Positions 23,467 to 35,200 of a stretch of DNA of 64,000 nt are shown one piece after another. The translations under genes and the position numbers were made by a program. Position 1 is the stretch's first letter; every line of letters starts with the position of its first letter. The stretch comes from Apodemus sylvaticus (Eukaryota > Chordata > Mammalia > Rodentia > Muridae): assembly GCF_947179515.1 (NCBI RefSeq), contig NC_067483.1, positions 88,079,835-88,143,834 of the forward strand, read 5' to 3'. The notes under the pieces are model-generated. The model saw only the letters and a program-made list of their open reading frames with translations, did no database searches and was not told the DNA's origin.

Positions 23467-26220
23467 CTCTACCACTAACTCCCACCCTTTATCCGGAATA
23501 AACTCTATTCTATACCAAAAAAAAAAAGAAGAAGAAAAGAAAATTAGTCTGTTAAAGTTTCCTTTTCACCCAGGGGAAAAAAAACTGTGTATGTGTGTGT
23601 GTGTTATGTGTGTGTACTTGGATGTGCAGATGCATAAATGTAATGTATTGTTTAGAGAGTAGAGTTGAGTGTGAGGTCTTCTTCCATCACTTCCACAGGA
23701 GTGTGTGTCTGCTCTCTCAGTGGTCCTGGAGCTCATGGGTTCAGGTTGACTGTCTAGTTGCAAGAACCACCTCTCTTTGCTGCCCAGTGCTGTGCTGGGT
23801 TATAAGCAGTACGTGTGCGCAGTTCATGTGCTGGGTTACACATTCAGGTCCTTCTGCAATAAGCCAAACCAAGTGAGCTGCCATCCTCCTAAACCCACAA
23901 ACATTGTATGACGTTTTTCAGAGTATATTTCTGAACTAGATTTTTTTTTTGGATCAATGTAAATAGTACTAGTAAGTTAGTGAACGTTTGAGTTCATTAA
24001 CCTCACTATATCTTTTCTATTTTAGATTATTCCAGTATTCCTTAGCATATTAAAATGATACATGTGGGGCTGGAAAGATGGCTCAGTGTTTGAGAACACT
24101 GGCTGCTCTTCCAGAGGTCCTGAGTTCAATTCCCAGCAACCACATGGTGGCTCACAACCATCTGTAATGGGATCTGATGCTCTTTTCTGGTGTGCCTGAA
24201 GACAGTGACAGTGTACTCATATAACTTAAATAAATAAATCTTTAAAAAAAAAAAACAACTTTGCAAGTCAGCGTAGGAGTACGTACCTATAATAATAGCA
24301 CTTGGGATGTTGTGAGTTCAAAGCCTACCTGGGTTATAACAAACTGATGTTCAACTATGTTAATGATCAGGGTAATGTGAATACACAAGTACCATTCACA
24401 CTTCTTTAAAGGTTTTATTTCGCTGGGCGGTGGTATCACATGCCTTTAATCCCAGCACTTGGGAGGCAGAGGCAGGCAGATTTCTGAGTTTGAGGCCAGC
24501 CTGGTCTACAGAGTGAATTCCAGGATAGCCAGAGGTACACAGAGAGACCCTGTCTCAACAACAACAAGAACAACAAATTATTTCATGTGTATGTGTGATT
24601 TGTTATCATGTATGACTATTAAAGACCTAATACCAAAGATAGGTAAAAATTTTACAAGTTAAAACTTTCTATTCCACAACTCAGGATGATTCTACCCATT
24701 GGGAAAAAAGGTGTATGTATGTACTATGTCCTCAGTAGCAGTGCTGACCTTAAATTAGAGGCATCCCAGAGACCAGCAAGGAGGGCAGCATGGCCGTGTG
24801 CCACTGACTCTTACCAGGAGTGTTGTTTAGCAGCAGGTGACCTAATGTGTAAACCTCAGCAGAGGTGCCTTAGCCCCAGTCCTAGTACTTAGGAGGAAAA
24901 GGGCCGAGGACCACTGCAGGTCCCAGGCCAGCCTGGTTTATCTGTGAGCTCTTGACTATCCAGAACTACATACCAAGGTGCTTTCTCACAAAATATTTTG
25001 AGAAAACAAAGTTTTCTCATATTTTATAAAACAAAGTTAATAGAAAACTATGAATTTGTGGTAATGGTCTTTTTGGAAAGAGAAAATAGAAATACCCCAG
25101 GTAGGGTTATAGGATATTGGTGTTCTCTTAATTGGACTAGGTGGGTTTCTCTGTTATTACTTTACCTAATCCTCCCACACCCTCCCCTTGGTTTTTTGAG
25201 ACAGGGTTTCTCTGTGTAGCCCTAGCTGTCCTAGAACTTGCTCTGTAGACCAGGCTGGCCTGGAACTCACAGAGATCCACCTGCCTCTGCCTCCAGAGCT
25301 CTAGGACTAAAGGCGTACTCCTCCACCACCCAGCTAATTTCCCTACTTTTGTCGACATAGGATTGATGCTCAGTCAGCTGTACTTGCATGGATTTCATAA
25401 TTGGATCATATGCCTGTGAAACCACGGCCATATGCTCTGCTAAACAGAAAACCATTCCCTGCTATTCTAAGATTTCTTTTGGTAATCTCTCCCTGATTTC
25501 TAGGCAGCCATTGATATGCTGTCTGACATCATGGGTTAAGATTAGTTTATATTTTCTAGAATATTGTATAAATAGGATCATACAGTCTATATGAGTCCTT
25601 TTCATGCCTAGTTTTCACATAAGAAGTTTGAGATACACATACTTAGTGACAGAATACACCATTGTTTTTTACCTTCAGTGCTAGTGATCAAACCAGGGCC
25701 CTGGGCTTGCACCACTGAGTCACACTTCCCCTTGTGATGTGCCATACTTTATCCATTCATTTATAGATGAGCACTTGGATTTGTCCCAGTTTTCAATTTC
25801 TCTAAAATGCTGTGAACATTGGTATACAGATCTTTGTGTAAACAGCTGTTTTTTCCTCTTGGCATGTTTATGATAGGTGAGTGTTTAGCTTTTTACACAT
25901 CTGTGTTTTTATACAGATGTGTTTACTAAGCAGTGATCTATTGATCTGTATATGCTTGTGCAATTTTATATTAAATTTTTTTCTAGATTTATTTATTATT
26001 ATATGTAAGCACACTGTAGCTGTCTTTAGAAACACCAGAAGAGGGGCTGGAGAGATGGCTCAGCGATTAAGAGCACTGACTATGGTTAAGAGCACCGACT
26101 GCTCTTCTGAAGGTCCTGAGTTCAAATCCCAGCAACCACATGGTGGCTCACAACCATCCGTAATGAGATCTGACTTCCTCTTCTGGAGTGTCTGAAGACA
26201 GCTACAGTGTACTCATATAA

Positions 26221-26267
<47 letters not shown>

Positions 26268-29200
26268 ATGGTTTTATTTTAAAAAAAAAGAAAGAAACAC
26301 CAGAAGAGGGCGTCAGATCTCATTACGGATGGTTGTGAGCCACCATGTGGTTGCTGGGATTTGAACTCAGGAACTTTGGGAGGGCAGTTAGTCTCTTAAC
26401 CACTGAGCCATCTCACCAGCCCAATTTTATATTAAAACTTGAGTTAAAACAAAAAAAAAACGTTAACAAGCAAGAGGATAACTGTTGGGCACTCAGGGAG
26501 AAGAGGCAGGCAGATCTCATGAGTTCAAGGCCAGCCCAGTGCATGTGGCATATGCTAGGCCAGCCAGGGTTGTACGGTGAGACTCTGTATCAAAAACAAA
26601 ACAAAACTAGTTTTTCCTCCATACTGGGAATTGACCCTAGGCTCTCACATATGCCAGCCGACACTCTTGTTACTGCGTTGTGCCCAGCCCTACAACATGA
26701 CCTGTTCTAGCATGAAGTTACTATACCGATGTGGTTTCATGCTAGCGTTTAGGAAGTTCATATGTAACCTGACAGCTAATTCTTCCCCACTTGATTAACC
26801 TGCTATTTGACATGTTACATTACAGTGATTCCCTTTATTCCTCTGGCTCCCCATGGGACTGCCATGGGTGGTGCAGAGACATATTTGCAGTCAAAATATC
26901 CATACACATAAAAATAAAAATCTAAAAAAAAAATTAGTATTTGAAGAATGCTTATATAACTCTTCATTGGTTAGTGTGCAAGGAAGTGTTCATACCTTGT
27001 TCACTGAGAAGGTAAGCTACTGGTCTAGAAGGCAGCTCTCCATATCAGTAGCCTGAAACCTACTTCTGGATTATCTGTATTACCCTGCTACTGTGATAAA
27101 CATCATGACCAAGGTAACTTACAGAAGAAGGAGTTTGTCTGGGTTTATGGCTCTGGAGGAGTAAGAGTCCATCTTGGTGACAAGAGCAGGAAGCTGAGAG
27201 CTCATATCCTCAACTATAGTACAGAGGAGAGGAAGCCGGCTGCAAGCAGCACAGTCGCAAAGCCCCCTCCAGGGCCGTAGTTCTTCCATCAAGGCTGGAC
27301 CTCCTAACCTTGCCCAGTGACTTCCACCAAATGTTCAAACACCAGAGCCCACAGAGGACAACTTGAAGGCCTGTAGCCTCCAAATTACTATGTTCTACTC
27401 TCCCTACACCCAGTGGCTTGGGACTTTGTCAGTACAAAATGAATTTAGACCAACGTCACAGGTTTCTGCAGTCTTTCACAGTCTCAACACTGTTTCAAAG
27501 TTCAAAGTCTCTTGAAGCTCAAGACAATCTCTTAATTATAACCTCCTATAAAATCAAAAAGTGAATTACATATTTTCTGTCAGGGCATAGTGTGGAAATA
27601 CTGGATCAAAGCAAGACTGGATCCCAGAGAGCAAACACCAAATCCTGGAGCTCATCTCTGATATCAAAAGGGCATTTGCTTCATTTAGGTTTTCTGTATA
27701 TAAAATCTCTACTAAAGGAAGTGGGAGCTACAGAGCTGGTTGAGCGGCTGGGTGCATACTGCCCTTGCAGTTGCTCGTGCTCTCAGCGAGCATCCCACGA
27801 CTGCCTGTGACTCCAGCTCTAGGGCAGTCCCATAGAGCTGCATTGGTGTTCACATGTACACACACTCACCTAACTTAGAACAGATCAGAGAGGACAGAGT
27901 GAATGCAGACAGTATGCACCATTACCAGGTAAGAACAGCATCATTGGCTATAGGCTGGTATAATAACCTGCTACTATTTTAGATCTTTTAGATTATGGAA
28001 ATTGCATTGTTACCAGGACAGTACCTTACCAAGATCTGCTTTTTCTTGTCAGAAATCCTACTCCATGCCCATTGGCATTGAATTCCAACGGAGATATGCA
28101 ACAATTGTTCTGGAGCTGGAACAGTTGAACAAGGACCTAAACAAAGTTCTGCATAAAGTTCAGCAGTATTGCTATGAGGTAAGTAATTGGTATTGTTTTC
28201 ATTGTTTGTTTGTTTGTTTGTTTGTTTGTTTGTTTGGGGTTTTTTAAAAAGATGGGGTCTCACTTTGTAGCTGTGGCTGTGGAACTTGCTCTGGAGACCA
28301 GGCTGGCCTCCCACTCAGAAGTCCACCTGCCTCTGCCTCGTGCTGGATTAAAGGCGTGTGCCATCGTGCACAGCCTAATTTGTATTGTTTTCCCTCTATG
28401 TTTTGTTATTTGAAGCTTAATGATTTTACCTTCACCTTTTATAGGCTCTAAGTTAAACCCGTATCTTTAAACAGTCTTTCATCAGAACTGCAATTTGCAT
28501 ATATATTTGCTCATATCAATGTTAAAAGAATATTTTATACATAGTAAATTATCAATTTTCAGTTACTCACTTACAAATTATATTGTTCTATCAAAAAAAT
28601 GGTGTAGGATTAATAGTCCAGAAAAAAGTTCTCTTTTGTATTTTGATGGTGCCTGCGTGCATGTGTGTTCTTGTCTCTTTGCTGGGGGCAGGTACTTCTG
28701 GGCGCCAGAGTCAGCAGTGGGTTTCAGGTGTCATTGCTCAGGAACTGTGGATCTCGTTTTATCACACAGGGTCTCACGGGGACCCAGGGCTCACTAATCA
28801 GGCGTCTGTCTCATGTACCATTTCCCAGTCCCTTGCTGAGTTTGTTGAAACAGTCTAGTCTGTGTTAGCCTTGAATTCATAATTCCTCTGCCTCACCCTC
28901 CTCTAGCCCAAGTACTAGAATTACAGACATGCACTATTGCACCTGCTAGAACAATTACTCTTAATTCCACTATAAGAGACTTTTAATCCAGTAACATGGC
29001 TGCTCCAGCAAGGAAAACATCCAAAGACCTGGGTCCAAGTGATCCAGGTGAAATGCAGACTCCGCCCTTACTTAGTACACATCTTTAATCCCAAACAATG
29101 TAAGTGAGGTTAGGTTAAAAGTGTCTACTAAGCCGGGCGGTAGTGGCGCATGCCTGTAATACCAGCACTCTGGGAGGCAGAGGCAGGCAGATTTCTGAGT

Positions 29201-32200
29201 TCGAGGCCAGCCTGGTGGTCTACAGAGTGAGTTCCTCCAGGACAGCCAGGGCTACACAGAAAAACCCTGTCTCGAAAAAAACAAATCAAAAAAAAAAAAA
29301 TGTCTACTAATTGAGGGTCAGACAAAGTGTCAAATGAGAAAGATTTGACCAAATGAGTCAGAGATAGGCTACGCCCAACTCTCACAATAACAGACAGAAA
29401 GATAGAAGTAAGAGCAGAGCACAGTGTGTGCCACCGTCGTCATTTGGGAGTCAGTTGAGTGCGGTGCAGTGGAGTTGAGTTTGTTCCTGACTTCATGCAG
29501 TTCTGTATACGTTGCCAGAAGCAGTTTTTACCGGGACAATTTTAGAGACAGGTTGCAAGCAAAGACAGGAGGAGCCAGAGAATAAGAAGCCAAAAGATGA
29601 GGACAGATTGCAGAGTTAGTCTGAGGCCAAGCAGAGCAATTCAGTCAAAGCTGAGAGAAGCCAGATGGAATCAGTCGGCTTGGAGAGGAGTTTGAGCCAC
29701 AACAGCTGAGTTGAACCAGCCAGCCAGAGATCAGAAAGAGCTACAAAGGGTGAGCTTATCCAACAGGAAATCTAGGAGGCTGAAACGTTCTAGGCCTAAG
29801 GTCAGCAAACAGAGGCTGGAAGCTGAAGCCTTGAAGGGCAGACTTGCAGACATTAAGATTGTATGGAAGCTTCCAGGCCTAGGCCTAGAGGCGGCACAGA
29901 AAAAGAGATGCTCGGGGCTCAGCCCAAGCCCTGTATTCCTAAAGCTTGGCTCCAGCTCTGTCTCATCACTTCATTCGAGGAAATAAAGTCAGCATTTACA
30001 TGGACTTTCCACTATCCCAGAAATCATAATTTAGTTTACTTACTATGATCTTTTTCTCCTTAAATATATGGATATTTGCGAGTTCATATGCTTCTGCACC
30101 ATGTGCATGCCATTGGAGGCCAGAGAAGGTGTCAGCTCCTCTGGAACTGGAGTGACAGACTGACGAGCCATCATGCGGTGTTGGGTCCTCTGTCAGGGCA
30201 GTAAGCAGTCGCCATCCATCCAGCCTCCTTCCTCCCTTAAACAGACTTATTTTATTAAGTTTGTGAGTGTTTTGTGTACATGTATACACGTGCATCATGT
30301 GTGTGCTCAGTGCCTCAGAAGTCGGAGAGGGCCGTGGGTCCCCTGGAACTGGAGTGAAAAGCAGTTCTGAGTCACCATGTGTGTGCTGGAAACCAAACCT
30401 GAATCCTCCACACAAACAATCCTCTAAACCACTCTTCCTCCTTTCAATTGTTTTAGAGCTGTAAACCGTGGATTTCAGGGACACGGGTCACACGTGTTAT
30501 AATTTTTCATTTTTTCATTCACATATGATTATAAATAGGAGGGTAGCTCAGCCAGCTCCTAAATTTGAAACTCTTACTGCTGAGTGAGTGTTAAATTATT
30601 GTGATAGATTCAGAGTGCTCCTGCTTTTGCATTCTTTGAAGCTGTGTTTCTAGCAAAGACCCCTCTATTTGTGATAGGAGATTCTAATCACCATGTTGGC
30701 AAGTCCTAAAAAATCCACCACAGATGATGATGTCTATCTATATGAACTGAACTGAGAAAATGAATTGTAGTCACCTATGCCTGTTCTTTTAGCCATGCAT
30801 CCTCACATACCCCATCCCCACTCCTGCACCCCTTTCATGGTTCTGGGAGTGGTATTACCTGGGCTTTGCGTATTCTAGGCGAGTTCTTTGCCACTAAACT
30901 GTACTTCTGATCCCTTGGTTTTAAGGATACAGTATTGCTTTACAGCCAAGGCTGGCCTTGAGCTTCAAACCGTTCCGCTGCTGCTTCCTCAGTGAGAGAT
31001 TGGAAGTGTGCCACTGTGCTTAGCTGCATCATTATTTATTTCTACTTTCCTGATACTTGCCTGCTACCTGTCTATCAATGACTCATTCTAGTAAATCGAT
31101 TTCCTGACCTGACTAACATCTATCTGGAACAAGTATACACCATGGGGTTTAAGAGATTTCCATGACAAAACGACACATAAAGATAGGGCTTACACATGAG
31201 TCTCTAGTCCTCAAGGACATTTGTGAGAGGCTTTCTTAAAGTATAGCATCAATTTAAAGAAATAAGAACCTAAGCACCATGACTAAGTAGTTTGATTCTT
31301 TAGTACACACAGACAGATGAACACATATTTACCAAAAGGAATATAGTAGAATTTTCATTCCCTATTACTCCCAGGATGAGAAAATTGACACCAAAATAAA
31401 CAAATACATGAAATTTAAAAATCAGAACCTTGGGGCTGCAGTGATGGCTTAGCAGTTGAAAGTACTGGGTGCTTTTCAAGGGGACCCAGGGTTGGTTTCC
31501 AGTAGCCTCGTGCTGGTCATTCATTGCAGCCTTATTAGTGACTCCAAACATTTGAAAACAGTTATAGTCCAACTCTTAGGAAGTTGGCCAAATAACTTAT
31601 GGGACCCTTAACACAGTGCTGTGCTGCTCTAGGAAGAAAAGACGAGTTGGAGCGTTGACTCTGGTTGAGAGCATTTACTGTTCTTCAGAGGTTCCATTCC
31701 TAGTATCCACATGATGGCTCTCAAACATCTGGAATGGATCCAGTATTCTGTTCTGATCTCCACAAGCACCAGGCATGCACATAGTGTACACAGTGTACAG
31801 ACATACATGTAGACAGAAACATCATACACATAACATAATTTTAAACACTGAGAAGAGGGGAGGCTATCTTCCTGATAAAAAGTAACTTTCAGGATATTTT
31901 TAGCTTTATTAGTATCAGAATTATGCATATAAGTATGCATGCGTGTATGCGTATGTACATGCGTGCTCACATGCCATGGCACACATGAGGAAGTCAGAGG
32001 ACAACTTCCCAGTTCTCTTTCACCATGGCTTCTAGCGTTGAGCTCAGGTCATCAGGCTCGCAAGGCAAGCACATTTATCTGCTGATAAGGAGGACCATCT
32101 CACTGGTCCTCCAGGACTTACTGTAGAGTAACATAAAGAACAAGCAAACAAAAACCGTAAGCATGCAAACGAGGCATGGCGACAACATCCTACAGTGAAG

Positions 32201-35200
32201 CTCTGTCCAAGCTCTTCTGGAGACTGATGAGCCCTGGGGTTTGAAGCCAGCCTGGGTAACATAGTAAGCTTGATGAACGCTCTTCTCAATAAACAAGCGG
32301 GAGGAGGGGGCAGAAAGAGAAAGTGGGGGTGGATTTCGTGGGACAGGAGTGGTACCTGACTTCTGGGATCTGTGGAAATAAGATTCATTTTACCTGTTTA
32401 CTTCCTTTCTGCAGGAAGGATAAAGCTATAGACTGGTTTGAGTATGGGGTGGTATTGGAGAGGCAGGTGGACCACCATGTGCTTGATGCTACCTCTAACA
32501 GTAAATAAATTGATTGGGGTGTAGCTCAGTAGTAGAGTTCATGCATGGCTTGTTCATAGCCAAGTTTGATCCATTGCAAAATCAGGACAGAACATATCAA
32601 GGAGATGGGCTGTTCTTCTGTAAAGTCCTTATCGAACAGGTTGAGGGCCTACATCGACTGCAGCACCATGGAAGGATAGCCATGCTTGTCATTTCAGTGC
32701 TTGGGAAGCAGGAGCAGGTGGGCTCCTGGGCGCTGCAACCAGCCACTCTAGATGAGTCAGCCAGCTTCAGGTTCAGGATACACTAACAAGGGAGGTTGAC
32801 TCCTGGAGTTGACCCCTGGCCTTCTGTACACATGTGCCACACATGCAGAAACATTTATGCACACATACAGAGAGGAAACTGAAGAGAAACACAAGGCAGC
32901 TCTGCAAGTGAGATGGAGCCTGGCTGCATCTCAGTGGACACACAGCACTAGAGAGGACAGAGACTGATGCCCACAGCAGAAACAGTGGACACACAGCACG
33001 AGAGAGGACAGAGACTGATGCCCACAGCAGAAACAGTGGACACACAGCACGAGAGAGGACAGAGACTGATGCCCACAGCAGAAACAGTGGACACACAGCA
33101 CTAGAGAGGACAGAGACTGATGCCCACAGCAGAAACTAAGGGTGCTTACCATCCACCATTAGTCTGGAACCAAACTCTAAACTCACTAGTAAAGTTTTAT
33201 TCTCACAGTGGCATGAAGTAGCAGTCCTGAAACTTCTGTGTATTCTAGGGTTGAGCAAGTGAGTATATTGGGGATAATGGGAGCCAGGTCTCTTTCTCAC
33301 TATGGGCAGACGGAGTTGTGAGAAGAGAGACTACATCCTAGGGTGTTAGCTTGTCACAGGAAGCCAGTATGAGTTCCTGGTTTGTTCATAGCAGGTGTAA
33401 TTAAATGCATATGTGTATTAGCCTAGGAGCAATGATGTCCTAGCAGCAAAGGACACACCTCACAGATAATTTGGTCTCAGCATTGTCCCCAGTAAAAGGA
33501 AATAGGGATTCTTGAACAGAGGCAGTTTCGGCCTAGGACAGCAGGAGCAGAAGATGAATATAGACCATTTTACTATGCCAGGAAAATGCCCAAACTATGT
33601 GGGCATTTAAAACAGAATATCATCACAGAGTTCTGATGTCCAAATCTAAGCTTCAGAATAAAGAGCTTAGAGTCCATAGATTAGCAGAATTAATACATAT
33701 TGGTATTATAAAAGTGCCATCTTGGACTGAGGCAATGGCTCAGTAAAGTGCTCGCCACTCAAGCATGAGGACCTGAGTTCAAATCCTCAGTACCTTCCTA
33801 AAAGCCAGATGCAGTGATATAAACCTGTGGTCCTATTACTGCCAGATCAGGGAAATGGACACAGAGCCAGGTGGATCCCTAAAATTGATTGGTATAGTCC
33901 ACGCTGCCTGACCAAATTGGTGCACTTTAGGTTTAGTGAGAGACCTTGTCTCAAAAAAAGAAAGATGGAGCCGGGCGGTGGTGGCGCACGCCTGTAATCC
34001 CAGCACTCTGGGAGGCAGAGGCAGGCGGATTTCTGAGTTCCATGCCAGCCTAGTCTACAGAGTGAGTTCCAGGACAGCCAGGGCTACACAGAGAAACCCT
34101 GTCTCAAACCAAATCCAAAAAACCAAAAAAAAAAAAAAAAGAAAGATGGAAAATGACCAGGAAAAGACACATGGGGCTGGAAAGATGGCTCATTGGTTAA
34201 ATGCACTCACTGCTCTTGCAGAGGCCTGGTTCAGTTGCCAGCACACAGTTCAGCAGCTCACAAGTGCCTGTTACTCCAGTCCCAGGGGATCTGATGCTTC
34301 TGGCCTCTTTGGGCACCTATATCCACGTGGTACATATAACACATACACACTCAGTCATGATAACAATAAACTTAAATAAACATAACATTTGACAACCATC
34401 ATAGTAATGATCGATACAACCACTGGGCATCATTGGATGTCCAGAATGGTAAGGAAAACTGTGATGCCAAACAGAAGGTTTACGTAGCCTCGAAGTCTTT
34501 TCTTGAATACTAGTTACAAAGAGGAAATCGTCACTGTGGAAATCTGTCAAACAGAGCAAAAATACACATCTTACCAGGAATGAGACAGATGACCGCCGGG
34601 TACTGTGCAGTAGTGATGCACAGAGACGACTGCATCACACTGCGGTGCTCCTGCGAGAAATGTGCAGTACAGTCATGACAGCTCACACAGCCTACATGCA
34701 GGGATGTCACCCAGGTCCTCCGAGTGTCCTTTGACTCCACGTGTATGCCATGGCACATCCATCCGTGTACACACACACACTGTCATGTGTATCTCATGTT
34801 TTACTCCTACATGTTCAGCTTGCACCAGACCAGGGACTCCAGCCTGCCGATCAGCCAACAGACTTGAGACGAAGGTGTGAGGAAGAAGCCCAGGAGATCG
34901 TCCGGCAAGCTAACTCCGCCTCAGGACAGCCCTGTGTGGAAAACGAAAATCTGACAGATTTGATCTCCAGGCTCACTGCGATTTTATTACAAATTAAGGT
35001 AAATTTGAAGGAAAATAGCTTCTTTTTTTTTTATCCTAAGAAAACCATATTAATTTGTTCCTACTTATGTCTATACTTAAGCTAAAATTTAATTAAATTT
35101 TGAAACCTTTTTTCCCTGTAGTGCCTGGCAGAAGGAGGAGACCTGAATTCCTTTGAATTCAAATCTCTCACAGATTCATTAAATGACATAAAGAACACAA

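Larger units (their letters stand above)
21034..28052. other. Lin9: Lin9 intron, 7.0 kb: inventory
   Basis: Beyond separate entries: antisense B2 (about 21800-21915), a short antisense B1 (22155-22225), a T-rich run (22875-22945), degenerate sense B1 pieces (about 23025-23095, 24265-24340 and 26480-26600), an ID-like antisense piece (about 26610-26690) and an unassigned rodent repeat (27070-27400). The parts 21480-21790, 23560-24060 and 27560-28050 look unique. Confidence 0.6.
28179..34818. other. Lin9: Lin9 intron, 6.6 kb: inventory
   Basis: Holds (TTTG)n at 28203-28236 beside an antisense B1, an LTR-like region at 28983-29990 with an inserted B1, antisense B3/B4-type SINEs (about 30055-30230, 30235-30440 and 31900-32105), an antisense ID/B1 region (30830-31025), sense B3-type pieces (about 31435-31520, 31640-31850, 33725-33960 and 34175-34390), an ID-like piece (32513-32580), and the 51-bp minisatellite. 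Parts 28430-28980, 31030-31420 and 33140-33700 look unique. Confidence 0.6.

Noticed and set aside
32932..33135. Possible CRISPR-like array
   Set aside because: Repeats are directly abutting with no spacers and the genome is mammalian; it is a minisatellite. The same holds for 21186-21375.
33936..34379. Open frames reading VAHACNPSTLGGRGRRISEF-type protein
   Set aside because: This peptide is the translation of a B1 SINE and appears at every sense B1 in the window; it is not a gene family.
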